Positions 20,828-32,909 of a stretch of 64,000 bases of DNA are shown here, one piece after another; the stretch's first letter is position 1, and each line of letters opens with the position of its first letter. Made by a program: the position numbers and the translations under genes. Source of the stretch: Poecilobothrus nobilitatus (taxonomy: Eukaryota; Arthropoda; Insecta; Diptera; Dolichopodidae). A model generated the notes under the pieces. It worked only from the letters and a program-made list of their open reading frames with translations. It searched no databases and had not been told where the DNA came from. The stretch is from assembly GCA_947095535.1 (NCBI GenBank), contig OX352772.1, positions 185,646,035-185,710,034 of the forward strand, read 5' to 3'.

Positions 20828-22734
20828 ATGGGAATCAATTCGTATATACAGGAGGAAACAACACAGGAGCTAATGGAGTTGGCTTCATCATTGACAAGAA
20901 ATTCAAAAATAGTATTATCGAATGGAAACCAATTTCTGATAGAATTATAACATTAAGATTTTACAGTAAATTTTAGAAAGTAACTCTTGCGCAATGTTAC
21001 GCACCTACAGAAATAGCAGATAAAGATAATAAAGATGAATTCTATAATCAACTATAACGACCACCATTTGTAATACACCCCGCTCTGATATTCTACTCCT
21101 CATGGGCGACTTCCGTGCTAAAATTGGAAATAGGAATCGAGAAGCAAAATGTAGAGCAAGAGGTATACATGGTTTAGGTTCCCTAAATAATAGTGGTAAT
21201 AGATTATGAGATTTATGTAGAGAAAACGATTTGGTAATAGGAGTAACATTATTCCCACATAAAGATATCCTAAATACACCTGGGTCTCTCCAGATGGCAG
21301 AACGAAAAATCAAATAGAGCACATATGTATATGCAGAAAGTGGAGATAATCCCTAATGGATGTGAGAAACTGAAGGGGAGTTGACGCTCAAACAGATCAC
21401 ATATTACTTTCCTGTGATATAAAATTAAAACTAGCCAATCTTTCAGATAAACGGAACAAGAAAAAAAGAAAAGTAAATGTGGGGGACACAAACAGTGAGA
21501 AGAAATTACGCTTTATAGGAAATATCCAGCAGAAATTAAACATGAAAAGAAACCTCACTGAAGGTATGGCAAGATATATTCAGAAAGGCAAGTGAAGAAA
21601 CTCTTGGTATGATAAATTATGAGAGAAAAACTTAGATATCTGACAATACGTGGAATATGATCCTGAAAAGAAGTGATCTAAGAAAGAAACTGCTAACCAA
21701 TAACAACAAAACTTAAAAGAGGAAATAAAAATATATGCAAAGAAATCAAATAAGCAGCAAGAAAATGGAGAGGTGGAGAAAGTAGTTCTGGGAAATAAAT
21801 AACAACAACATAGACTTGCAAGACAATATTTGGGACAATCGAAACAACAATCCGGATGGAATTAACTCAAATCCGCTAACAACCGGGAAATTTACGATAC
21901 GATCAATAAATTGAAAAATAATAAAGCTGAATGATCTGACGGAATAAGTGCTGGAATCCTGAAGATCGAATCTCTACAAAGTGCAAGATCCCTACAACCT
22001 ATTATATCTAGAATTTGGGCAAGTGAATAGATAAGCCAACAATGCAAAAAAGGAATCATAGTAAAAATTCCTAAGAAGGGTGACTCTAGCAAATGTAATA
22101 ACTGGCGAGGGATAACAATACTTAACTCTGTTAATAAAATCCTTGCACTAATCATCTGTGACAGAATCAAAGATCATATAGAAAATAATCTAAGAAAAGA
22201 ACAAGCAGGATTCAGAGAAAAGAGAAGTTGCACAGAACACTCCAATACAATAAGAGTTATAATAGAGCAGTCAAATAAATATAACTCACCATTATATGTG
22301 GCATTATTAACTTTACAAGAGCATTCGATAGATTCAATAGAAATGCAATTTGGAAAGCCTTGCAGATAACAGGCATCCCAGGAAAAAATTAACACAACAG
22401 GAAGATCCTACTTATAAGGAATAGAAAATTCTGTATACGTATATAAAAATTATTGAAGCCAAATCAATTACCTTTAATTGCCAAAATGTGCCTGTTGTTG
22501 TCAAAAAAAATTTAAATTTCCATGACAACATAATTATTTTGTTTGTTTTTTGTTTAGATTTGTTTACAATTTACAATCTTTAGCAATAAAATATTTTTAA
22601 AATTCAAATTTTATATAATAATTTAAGTTTTGTTTAATTTAAACTAGTGTTGTAGATTTATTTTAGCTTTAATTATAAATAAGTTTATAAATTTGTGTTA
22701 AAAAACTTGCGATTCATTAAAAAAAACTTTAAAA

Positions 22735-22787
22735 TGTTTTGTGGAAGGATGCGAAAATGCTAGAAAAATAGGATTATCGTTTCACAG
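22735..22787 (+). pseudogene. THAP exon 1, unit 3
   Basis: Identical reading to unit 2, KCFVEGCENARKIGLSFHR, with donor GTAAGTG. Confidence 0.72.
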
Positions 22788-23109
22788 GTAAGTGTAAATC
22801 ATATTAAAAAAATTATAAAATAAATAACACAGGTAAGTGTAAATCTTAATAAAAAAATTATAAAATTAATAACACAATGTGTAAAACCTAAATAATTTAC
22901 AAATCATGCTATTTTATATTTAAAAAAAATTGCAATTTTGACAAAAGCCATGATGAAAAAATGTTTGTATCAGTGACGTGTGCTATTATTATAAAAATGT
23001 AAACTTTGTTCATATTTTCATTTTTTAAATATTTAATTAAATTTTTTTCTTAATATATAAATTTATAATTCCCAACAAAAATTTAATAGTTTATTCTTTT
23101 GATTTAAAG

Positions 23110-23190
23110 ATTTCCCAAGAATGAAGGGCTTAAATCAAAGTGGATGGCAATATGCAATAAGTTTTATAGAAAAATAGAAAAATTAAAACA
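23110..23190 (+). pseudogene. THAP exon 2, unit 3
   Basis: Reads FPKNEGLKSKWMAICNKF, then a short lysine-rich tail and a stop, as in unit 2. Confidence 0.7.
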
Positions 23191-23252
23191 ATAGAAGAAA
23201 AATTAAAAAATTAAAAAAATATGAAGATATTGTTAAATCATTAAAAAATTAA

Positions 23253-23709
23253 TTTCAAATCAAATATTAGCTATGTTAGATGAAATTTCAGGACCTATTA
23301 AATTAATTTTAGAACGTCAAAATTAAGACATAATAAATTACTACCGAAAAACTATTCTCCTGAGGTGCAAAAGTTTGCTTTGAATATAATTATTTATCTC
23401 CAACAGCTTATTCGTTTGTTCGAAAAAGAAATCAGACAAAAGATAAACTATTTCGATTCCAACCAAACATTAACTAATAAAAAATATTTCGATAGCATAG
23501 CTATAAATGTACAAAAAAATTTAACAAATCGTAATTTATTTCCTGAAATTTCTAAACATATTTTTGAAAATAATCATTATAGTTTACTAATAAAATCAAT
23601 TATTATAAAATATTTATCGATAAGATTTTTCTTTATTGCAAAAAAAATATCTGATAAATGTTCTATTAGAAATAAGTTATCTAGAATTACGTTATTTAAG
23701 GGTATGTAA
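23253..23709 (+). pseudogene. P-like transposase, start plus C-terminal part, unit 3
   Basis: Copy of 12159-12615 with a few substitutions (for example TLTNKKYFD in place of TLLNKKYFD, and KKISDKCSIRNKLSR). It carries the same internal deletion of the catalytic core, so the deletion predates the duplication. Confidence 0.65.
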
Positions 23710-24462
23710 ATATGTTTATTAAAATAAGTAACATAATTTTAATTCTTAATACAATTTAATATAAAATTTTAATTTTCTTTTAGTAATAAGTTATCATTAT
23801 TAATTTAATAATTCGAGATAATAAGAGTATGCAATTTAGTAAAATAAGTAACATAATTTTAATTTTTAATCCAATTTAACATACAATTTTTAATTTTTAA
23901 TAAAAAAAATACAAAACATAAATAATATGAGATTATTTTTATATTTACAGTTCGAATAAGAATGAAATTTATGTTTTCAAAATATTAAAAGTGCTGCTCC
24001 TGAAACTCAAAAAATATATTCAGTAAGCAATGCTCTTTTGAAAAATTGGTAGTAACGACACTGAATATTGTCGATGTAGTAATGTTTTGTAATTGTATAA
24101 GAATTTGCCTCAATTTTTTTTGGATTTACTTTTCCTTATACTCTATATTCTAAGATTATCTTTTTTGTTTTTATTTATAAATTCGAAAAATAAAATAGGA
24201 AAGAAATATAGGTATAGAAATATAGGCGACATCTAGTGATTTTAAAATGAAACTGTTTAGTGACATCTATCGGCCTTTTAGATGTACTAGTTTGTTGAAA
24301 CTAGGAGCACTTCCAGCGATGGCGGCGCTAGTATCTAAAAATTTTAAGTAGGCTATCTATTATTACTATATATTATCTATGCTTTATAGCTTCTACATAC
24401 AATATATAAAAATATTACTAATCTATATCAACATGTCCATATGTCAAATTTATAGAGTTGAA

Positions 24463-24927
24463 CATAGATATGTTAACTAATAGATAGGCAGTGAAGAAAA
24501 TATTTTCAGCCAATTTTGAGAATCAGCTGAGTGAACCGTGCGTATGTATTGCTTTAGTTTCCTCAGAAATGGGTTCCTGAAAGGTGAAATAATTTCATTT
24601 TTAATTTTTAAAAAAATTTTATCACTTATTTTGTTACTTAACAAGTAATTAAAATTTTAAATAACGTTAATTAAATTAAATTTTAATTTTAAACTCAAAA
24701 TATATCAATTAATAAGTAATATAAAAACTTAAAATTTCTGAATGAAACCGGTTATGAAAAACTGCTTTACATTATTTTAATAAATGTAAACAGCTGAGTG
24801 AACGAAATGTATACATATTATAAAACGCATATGCATTTTTTTGACTGAATACCTTAAATAGGAAAACGCATAAGAAGAAAAGAAGCGACTATACCTAACT
24901 TCCCATCTATTAGTTAATATATCTATG
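24463..24927 (-). mobile_element. M element, unit 3 copy
   Basis: Full-length copy of 13369-13833 with both CATAGATATR ends. Confidence 0.78.
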
Positions 24928-25338
24928 GAGTAGACATATTTGTCATGTATGACATAACCCAACAAACATTTATACGTACAAAGGTAGGGATATGCAAATT
25001 CGCACTGATATCGTGCGGAATTATTTGTCGTCGCCTTTTCCACAAAGCGTGGCGTGGAAATCATGTGGAATAGCTACAGCAGACTAGTCATCTCGCTTAT
25101 TGAACAAAACGACTTAAGAAACTGAAACTCAACATCGGATTGAAGAAAATAAATTAATGGTGTAGACCTTTGGCACTCATACAAAAGCAGGCATTGGACA
25201 ATGGAATATAAGAACACTAAAGAAAGCTTCAAGATTAGCAAATAGAGAGAGAAATGAATAGAGAATAAAGTAGGAATACTTGGTCTCAGTGAAATTAGAT
25301 GCAGTAATTATGGTGAAATTACAACAATTAATGGGAAT
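24928..25338 (+). pseudogene. RTE 5' region and endonuclease start, unit 3
   Basis: Same 5' leader and KAGIGQWNIRTLK start as unit 1, ending at the ATGGGAAT target of the next M element. No further RTE sequence follows in this unit. Confidence 0.7.
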
Positions 25339-25515
25339 CATAGATATATTAACTAATAGATGGGAAGTTAATAATAGTCGTTTATTTTTTTCTTATGTGT
25401 TTTCCTATCTTAAGGCATTCAGTGAAAAAAATACATTTGCATTTTATAATATGTATACATTTCATTCACTCAGCTGTTTATATATATATATATTTTCTTT
25501 TTTACGAGGATCGAT
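25339..25515 (+). mobile_element. M element, truncated, unit 3
   Basis: Begins CATAGATATATTAACTAA after ATGGGAAT and breaks off at GATCGATGGAAG within the region where the LINE is inserted in units 1 and 2. Confidence 0.7.
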
Positions 25516-25819
25516 GGAAGTTGTAGAAGTTTTTAAACAACGGACAGACGGAAGGACGGACGCACATAGTAAAACGAATAGGCACATTTTTTCAAAATTT
25601 GTTTGGAAATGTGCTAAAAAAGCAAATTGGCTCATTTTATTCAGATTTATTACACATATGACATAACTTTAAAATAAAGTATTATGATTTGAAAATATTT
25701 TTTGTTCGTGAACGACTGTAAAGCATGTCATATTTGACATATTTATTAAATGCATTGTTATAAGGCTAGGTTTTTTTTTGAACTTGAAGATTTGACTCGG
25801 AACGTTAATCGTTAAACAC
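25516..25819. other. Unassigned sequence between M copies
   Basis: No gene was recognised. It contains a GGACAGACGGAAGGACGGAC purine-rich run at about 25541-25561. Confidence 0.4.
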
Positions 25820-26300
25820 CATAGATATATTAGATGGGAAGTTAGATGAGACTAATAGATGGGAAGTTAGGTATAGTAGTTTCTTCTTATGTGCTTTCCT
25901 ATCTTAAGGTATTCAGTCAAAAAAATACATTTGCATTTTATAATATGTATACATTTCGTTCACTCAGCTGTTTATATTTATGACAATAATGTAAAGTAGT
26001 TTTTCATAACCAGTTTCATTTAGAGATTTAATGATTTTGATATTACTTAATAATTGATAAATTTTGTTTTTAAAACTAAAATTTAATTTAATTCAGTTTA
26101 TTCAAAATTTTAACTACTTGTAAAGTAACAAAATAAGTGAAAACATTTTTTTGGAAATTAGAAATTAAATTATTTCACCTTTTAGGAACCTATTTCTGAG
26201 GAAACTATAGCAATACATAAGCACGGTTCACTCAGCTGTTTCTCAAAATTGGTTGAAAATATTTTCTTCCTGCCTATATATTGTTAATATATCTACATAT
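25820..26300 (+). mobile_element. M element copy 3, full length, diverged
   Basis: Flanked by GTTAAACAC at 25811-25819 and 26301-26309, a clear 8-9 bp target duplication. The interior matches M in the orientation of copy 2, without the LINE insertion, and so shows the uninterrupted structure. Confidence 0.82.
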
Positions 26301-26399
26301 GTTAAACACTATAATATTCGATAATTTGGTTTAAATTTAAGCTATTATCTAAGGGTTAATATAATTTTATAAATGTAAATCGTAACGCAATACAATTTA

Positions 26400-26997
26400 T
26401 GGCTCGTTTTCATTAAACCGATGTATCCAAGAAAATGTTAGAGCATAGGCAGAAGATACAAAAGTGATATGTGTTTGAAAGAGATAAATCTAAAAAAATA
26501 TCCATGAAACATTTCAAAATATCCACGAAAGAAACTATAAATATCCACGAAAATATATTCGTTGAATATATTTTGCTATAAATATCGTGGATATTTTTAA
26601 TGTATATGCAAAAATTGCATATCTTACAAAAAAATTTCGCACTACCATGGCATTTCAATTTTGAAGTGTCATAAAAGTGAACAAATGTTCAAACATTTTT
26701 TTTTTATTTTTTATTGAGAAACTATATTAAAATGACTCTATTATAGGTATAAAAATATTATTAATAAACAATAATACTTTTAACAACTTTATAAATAAAA
26801 AATTTAAAATTTTTAGCTAAATATGAATATAAACATTAATAATATAGGTTATGTGCATTTGTTACTGTCAAAGTTTTGCTGTAATATTTTGTAATTATAT
26901 AATTTTTTTTCTCCTCCTTTCCCACTGGTAGTACACTATATTTTTCTCTTTCCAAAGTTGCGATAATATCCACTAAATTTCTCATGAAAACCAGCCT
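26400..26997. mobile_element. MITE (TTA duplication, GGCTGGTTTTCA ends), copy 1
   Basis: Ends TGGCTCGTTTTCATTA and the inverted AGGCTGGTTTTCATGAG, with TTA on the left and TAA on the right. It aligns over its length with 31687-32229. The interior has repeated AATATCCACGAAA motifs. No coding. A 3-bp TWA target suggests a PIF/Harbinger-type MITE. Confidence 0.7.
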
Positions 26998-27133
26998 TAA
27001 CGGGTTTCAATGATATCAATTAAATCAGAAATTTTAATTATAATCTATCAAACTAGAATTAATTTTACATCATTTTGTAAACGCATGCTTAGAATACGTA
27101 TAAAATACTAAACATTTAGTACTATTTTAAAAA

Positions 27134-27677
27134 TGGACGTTTTTCTTCTTCTCATCAGATCAATGCTCAGAGCAGATGTCGAGCGCTCAGAGCAAACTTT
27201 TATCTTAACTCTGATCGCTCAGAGTTAAAAAAGAAACGCTCAGAGCACAAATTGTCAATTTTTATCCAAATTATTTTCTAACGTCATTATTTTTTATCTT
27301 ATTTCATTATTTTAAATGCAAAAATGTAATTGTAAAAGGAATTTATTTGAGAAATAAAATGAAAAAAAGTTAATTTATGAAAAATCTTATTTCATAAAAT
27401 TTAAAAAAGAAACTTAAAAAAAAATATTTATCTATGCAAGAGATTTATTTTTTTAATGATGTTTTTATTATTTTATTCTTAATTTGACGTTTTATATTTT
27501 AACAACTCTGTGAAATCTGAGAAATTTTTACGAACTCACAGATCGCGCTCTGATCACACTCCGAGTTAAAAAAGAAACACAAAATGGATAATCTGGATAA
27601 TCTGAGCATAAAATGAAACACAATTTTTGTTCTTGACAGCTCTGACTCTGCTCTGATGAGAAAAAGAAAAACGCCCA
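27134..27677. mobile_element. Short inverted-repeat element with iterated CTCAGAGC motifs
   Basis: Ends read TGGACGTTTTTCTTCTTC and TGGGCGTTTTTCTTTTTC inward, each followed by TCATCAGA. The left interior has repeated GCTCAGAGC / AACTCTGATCGC motifs. No open frame of interest and no clear target duplication. Confidence 0.65.
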
Positions 27678-29224
27678 ATGTATGGATATGATATGTCATA
27701 ATAAGTAATAACGCTGTCGAGTGTCAGTTGTCATAACAAATACATGAAATTTAGTTTTGGATATATAATTTGAATTCATTTGAATGCTTAAAATTAAATT
27801 TATTTATAAAATAATAGTGGAATTATAATTGATTGAGGTAAACTTTTGTTAACGAAATTGTCCTTTCTTTTAACTTTTTATATTTTTTTTTAGAAAAATT
27901 AAAATTTTGGAACAAATGTAAAAACGTGTGTAAGTAGGAATTAATTTTTAAATGCACATTCTGTATTCGTATCGTAAACATATCTATATTTATGTGACCT
28001 TTTTTTAGAACAATTTATTTTGATTAGAAGAAAAAAATTGATTTCTAAGCTTTTAAGGAATTATTTCTATTGTAAGTAAATATATATGTACATACATAAA
28101 TATTTAAGTTATGGGTTTGCCTTTTAGGTTAGTTGGAAGAAAACCTCTTCGTCTTTATAGTAATATTTTGCTAAAAGTTTGAAATTATAACATGTTTTTT
28201 TTTATTGGTATAACTTTCTAGTCATAATTATATCTATTGTCCTATACTTTAGCATCTAATGAAAAAGACAAGAAAAAGTAATTCTAAAAGTTGTGTGATC
28301 ATCAATTTTAGCCATGTACATTATTCATTATCCATAAGGATGTTTAACAGATTTATACCAAAATAGAACAGCATAGAATTAACTCAAATGTAAGAACAGG
28401 TGAAGTATATAAAGTAATAATGGGCTTAATTTCAAGTTAGGAATGAACAGGCTCATCGGCGCTAAATCTTTTTGATTAGTCCTCATATTAAAAATTAAGG
28501 TTTATTTCTAATTTAGGACGAACCCGTGAATTATGCTAACTAGTTTAAAACTAAAATGCTTTTAAAATGTATTAGGATTTTAGGAATAATTTTTTCAAAA
28601 TTTCCACAAAAGCAAATTACAAAATTGCTCTAGTTTTTAATTTTTTTTACAAGGAATATTTAATTTAAGTTTCATTTTTTTTTTGTAGTTTATAATTCAT
28701 ATATAATTTAAATTACAAAACAAGCTTAATAATCTAAAAAGAAAATATTGGCAAAAAACATGTTGAAGGGTGCGCCATTAGCTCTGGCATATTCACCAAA
28801 CAGCTTGTGATATTAGGTGATAGTCCTAAGATCCTTCAGTATTATTTCATCTATTAAAATTGACCAATTTCGTAAAATCTGTAAATAATTAACAATCTAA
28901 CTTGCAGAATTAAAATAATAGATAATATCACAATTTAGAATAAGTAAAAAATAACAATATTAAAAATTATTGTAACAATCCCAAATATTAGAATCCCAAT
29001 TATAACTAAGAACCTATAACAATGCTAAACTTAACTTATGTAATATTGAATTACTTATATCCTAAAAGACTAGTACTAAAAATTAGAACGAATTCTAACT
29101 ACTATTTTCATGTTATCCTAAAACTGGTGTGCCTGATAAATTGTGTTGATAACTGTGACTCCGAGAAGACTGCTATGTTGAATAGTGACTTCAGTTACAT
29201 TACGACAAAATTAATTTGAGAGAC
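27678..29224. other. 1.5 kb AT-rich stretch without recognised gene
   Basis: I see nothing supportable here. The piece 28740-28850 is less AT-rich and may be another transposon scrap. Confidence 0.4.
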
Positions 29225-30720
29225 ACGTGTTAATAGTGTAGGTATTTTTTAAGCTCTATTGAATTTTTCCAGCGTTAACATGCTCTTTAAGGTATCCGGT
29301 AAATTGTTGAAGATTGCGATGGAGGATGATAGCAAATTTTTCGTGCGAGGAATAATAAGGTGATTATCAAATTATAACTTATGCGTGACATACATACATA
29401 TGTGCATTATAAATTAAGTTCGCTGTTTCTTCCTTCAGTATTATCCCAGATCTCTTAATTGCACCTATTAGAGCCGATATTTTATTACAGAAGTTATCCA
29501 CATGATTGTTCCAACCCAGTTTATCATCCATTACTAGCCCAAGATATCTAAATAGAGCTGTTCTTTCAACCTTCATATTCCTGATTTTTATATTTGGTGA
29601 AATATTCTCCGCTACTCTTGGCTTGAAAACCATATATTTTGTTTTTGCTCCGTTAAATGTAAGTTTATTCCCCGCAATCCAGTCACAGTATCTACTAAGA
29701 TCCTCGTTAGCTGATTCCTCTAGCTCTTTTTCATTCTTGACTGATATAAATGATATAAATTAGTTAACAGCTTCCTATCTTAAGATAATTCTTAATAAGG
29801 ATATTAGCTGTCTCTCTTATACCAATTTCATCCAGTTTTTCTAATAAGATGCTGTATCGAAGGCTTTCTGCAGATCAATAAAGATATTAACTGTGTAGAA
29901 TCCTTTTTCTATTTGTTCCATAGTATATCTTATAACTTCCATGGTTGCCATTTCTGTGCTAGTATTCTCCTGGAATCCACATTGGTTGCCGTCAAATCCT
30001 ACTAGCTTATAAAGTTCTTGAGCCTTAAGTTTATCACTTTCTCATTGGTTTGGATAAATTGGTTTGTATCCTTTATTATATATCTACTCTCCAGCTTCTT
30101 AATGAGTTCACTCTTTAAAACTTTGTTATTGTCCTCATTGTTGATCTCATTACAAATCCTCCATTTTTTCTCTTAAACAGGTGTATTGGTGTTCTTAAAT
30201 CAGCTGGAGTTATTTTCCCTTTAATGATTTTTTTTTTATATCACTTCCTGGCTGCGTAGTTTTTGCTTTAATCAATATTGTTTTCGTAAACTTTCCTATT
30301 GCATTCTCCGCTGTGCCAATAGAATTGCCTGCTGCCTCTGCTAAAGTTAAATTTTTTTTTGTTGGCTTCATCTTTGATTCCGCCAAGTTGTTCATTTTAT
30401 TACTCAGTGGAATTAATTGGCCATTGATACTGTTAAATTTCATTTCCATTAACTATCCTTGTTGTTCATAGCTTCAATGTCGTTGAAAGATAACTTCTTT
30501 GTCTTGTTAAGAATATCCCTGCGTTCTTCGCAGGAACATAATACTAGGTCTCCTATAGCCTTTATTTTATTGTATTTAGAATCACTGATGTTTAAGCAGC
30601 TACTGTGTATCCATTTGTTGCAGGAGCCATCACAGCAAAGCGCATTTTGCTCATTTGTAACCTACTGATTATAAAGCTTGCACAGTTCCAAACTCACATT
30701 CATATTAGCCATTGAATTTT
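29225..30720 (-). pseudogene. LINE with PHD-type ORF1, internally deleted
   Basis: From 30720 leftward the minus strand encodes an ORF1 opening with a PHD-like zinc finger: ALCCDGSCNKWIHSSCLN, then IGDLVLCSCEERRD. An alanine/lysine segment (30449-30210) follows, then degraded RT with IDLQKAFDT near 29875. The RT thumb has YMVFKPRVAENI, RTALFRYLGLVMDDKL and WNNHVDNFCNKISALI, and the tail IFFNNLPDTLKS-like near 29290. PHD-bearing ORF1 proteins occur in several CR1-like LINEs. Most of the endonuclease and RT palm is missing, and there are several frame changes. Confidence 0.7.
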
Positions 30721-31052
30721 ATTTAATTTCTTACAAAAAACTAATTTGTATGATAGTGAAATTATAGTTAGTTATACGGAGACAATATACTTAAAATTAT
30801 ATCAAATTATTTAACTTATACTAGTAATTATATAATAAATACCATAAAGTAACTATATACATAGAGAACTCACGTAGAAGAAAAAATCGTAGTCAATTTC
30901 ATTGATTTGAAATCGTATTATTTATTTATTTATATATATACAGGTACCGTGGTACATAAATATGCCAGGTAGCTATAACCCCTATTTTCTGGTAGGAATG
31001 TGGGGTGTACGAGATATTATGTGATATATTAAGTATTTATATATTGCGATAT
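30721..31052. other. P-related scrap and AT-rich sequence
   Basis: 30848-30925 resembles the inner end of the inverted pair at 36001-36095 (AAAGTAACTATATACATAGAG, then GTAGAAGAAAAAAT), so it is a third partial copy. The rest is unassigned. Confidence 0.45.
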
Positions 31053-31175
31053 ATGAATATTTTTTTTTTTTTTATATTACAATTATTGTACCCAGCCGGG
31101 AATCGAACCCGAGACCTCTCATTCCCTTATGAATGAGAAGCGGTGCGTCAACCACTGCTCCAATGGCTGGATCCC
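31053..31175 (-). ncRNA. tRNA-like (SINE-type) sequence with A-tail
   Basis: The minus strand starts near 31173 with CCAGCCATTGGAGCAGTGG (A-box-like). A stem CTCATTC/GAATGAG follows, then the B-box GGGTTCGATTCCC, then a short leader into a 14-nt A-run at about 31056-31069. CCAGCC pairs with GGCTGG as an acceptor-like stem. The enlarged anticodon arm and A-tail suggest a tRNA-derived SINE rather than a working tRNA gene. No clear target duplication. Confidence 0.6.
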
Positions 31176-31686
31176 AAGATCGTATTTGGGTTATTTCGTA
31201 AAAAGATGACCGTATTTTTGGTATATTATCAAAAAACATAAGAAAAACAAAACAAAAAAATATTTTTTCATTCATTCAGTTCATAATTTATTTTCTTCGA
31301 ACTCATTTTTTTTTTTCTCTAAAAATTGATTTTTTAATGTTACATACATACATAAATACATATTTATTTATGCACCACAAACAAATGTTCTTATAATTTT
31401 AAAATGTAATTTTATAGATCTCATTCATAAAGAATAACTCTACACAACACATAGATAATATTTGAAGGCCAACAAAATTTTATTATAATATAGCAAGTGT
31501 GATATAAATTGTAACGGAGATTACAATTTGTTTTTATTTTTTTCTTTTTTGTTTAGAAGAATATTTTTTCTAAAAATTAAAAAAATTTTTGGAAGGAATA
31601 TTGAAATTTTCTAAAATATTGGTATTAACGTTTGCGGACCCACAAAGGTATAGTAAGTTAAGATCAAATTTACTGAATGTACATTA

Positions 31687-32229
31687 AGGCTGGTTTTCAT
31701 TAGATCGATATGTTCACGAAAATGTTAGAGCATAGGCAGAACATACAATAATGGTATGTGTTTGAGAGAGATTAAGCTAAAAAAATATCAATGAAATATT
31801 TGAAAATATCCAAGAAAGCAACCATAAATATCCACGAATTACATATCTATGCAAAAATTGTATATCTTACAAAAAAATTTCTACTACCATGTCATTTAAA
31901 TTTTGAAGTGTCACAAAAAAAAAATAAAAAAATGTTCAAATTTTAGTTTTTAGTGAGAAACTTTATTAAAATGACTATGTTATCGGTATAAAAATATTAA
32001 TAAACTATGTATATTATTTTTAACAACTTTATAAATAAAAATTTTTAAATTTTTAACTAAATATGAATATCAATATTAATAAATTAGGTTATGTACAATT
32101 TTAACTGTCAAAGTGTTGATGTAATATTTTTTAATAATATAATTTTTTTTCTCCCTCTTTCTCACTGGTAGTGCACTATATTTTGCTCTTTCTAAAGTTG
32201 CGATATGAAATTTCTCTTGAAAACCAGCC
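31687..32229. mobile_element. MITE (TTA duplication), copy 2, inside the left arm
   Basis: Ends AGGCTGGTTTTCATTAG and the inverted AGGCTGGTTTTCAAGAG, flanked by TTA on both sides. Same family and orientation as 26400-26997. It is absent from the paired right arm. Confidence 0.75.
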
Positions 32230-32509
32230 TTTATGACGATAAATAGATATGTAATTCTTTCTAAATAGCAGAATTCTTGTATTTTTTGATATTGAATAAG
32301 GTAGCTGCATATAGTTAGTCATATTAAAAAACAGAATTTAAAAATTTTATAAATTAAGAAGGTATTTTAAAAGAAAAAAAATGCGTAACGAAGGGGTTCA
32401 ATAACTTACCATATCTTTACAAAAAAAAATTGAATTAAGAAGAAACAACTACATGAACAATAAAAAAGTTATTTTATACCAGTACGATATTTATAACAAC
32501 GCCTTTACA

Positions 32510-32599
32510 CTTACAAGCCGGAACATTCAACAAACACTTTAAAAGAAAAAGCTATTTGTGTACAAAATAAATTGAGTGTTCCGATCCGGCTTGTAAGAT
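32510..32599. repeat. Short palindrome
   Basis: CTTACAAGCCGGAACA at about 32510 is inverted at about 32575-32599 (GTTCCGATCCGGCTTGTAAG), forming a roughly 20-bp stem with a 45-nt loop. It lies in sequence present only in the left arm. Confidence 0.6.
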
Positions 32600-32909
32600 A
32601 TTTAGCGTTGCTTATAAAATATTTTCAAATTTTTTATGAATATTTTTTTTGTAACTGATGTATCGATATACATACATATCTATACAGATATTCCCCTCGT
32701 AACATTTTTAAATTTTATTTTTAGAATATAAAATATAGAATACAGATATTCGTCTTGTAACCCTAATACGGGCATATTTGCTTTTTCCCCATCTAATTAA
32801 GTCTCTTAGAAATATATTAATGGATTCCGATTTGAAAACCTCAGATGTTATTATAAGCTTTAAAGTTCTTATAGAAATATGAGAAGTTCAAATAAATTGA
32901 AAAACTAAG

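Larger units (their letters stand above)
18711..22392 (+). repeat. Segmental duplication block, unit 2 copy
   Basis: Duplicate of 13457-17138 (offset 5254). The shared sequence ends in the RTE RT domain. Unit 3 begins at 22402 with the same GAAGATCC junction that starts unit 2. Confidence 0.9.
19088..22401 (+). mobile_element. RTE-type LINE, unit 2, interrupted and 3' truncated
   Basis: Same gene content and lesions as the unit 1 RTE: endonuclease from about 19344, M insertion at 19499-20827, endonuclease resuming at 20836 and RT motifs NNWRGITIL and QAGFREKRSC near 22100-22215. It stops before the GFRQG and YADD motifs, so it is shorter than unit 1 by about 600 bp. Confidence 0.78.
22402..24161 (+). 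mobile_element. P-like element, unit 3, with both THAP exons and the C-terminal part
   Basis: It has THAP exon 1 ending at 22787 (GTAAGTG), THAP exon 2 from 23110, the SPEVQKFAL block and the C-terminal frame 23365-23709. The right end TATACTCTATATTCTAAG near 24137 matches unit 1. It lacks the coiled-coil exon kept in unit 1. From 23259 onward it tracks unit 1 at offset 11094; before that it tracks unit 2 at offset 4659. Confidence 0.7.
23259..25515 (+). repeat. Segmental duplication block shared with unit 1
   Basis: Tracks about 12165-14410 at a constant offset of 11094. The match ends at GAGGATCGATGGAAG near 25518, after which the sequence diverges. Confidence 0.88.

Noticed and set aside
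31085..31170. A functional tRNA gene on the minus strand
   Set aside because: The anticodon arm is too long and symmetric and an A-run follows directly; a tRNA-derived repeat explains it better.
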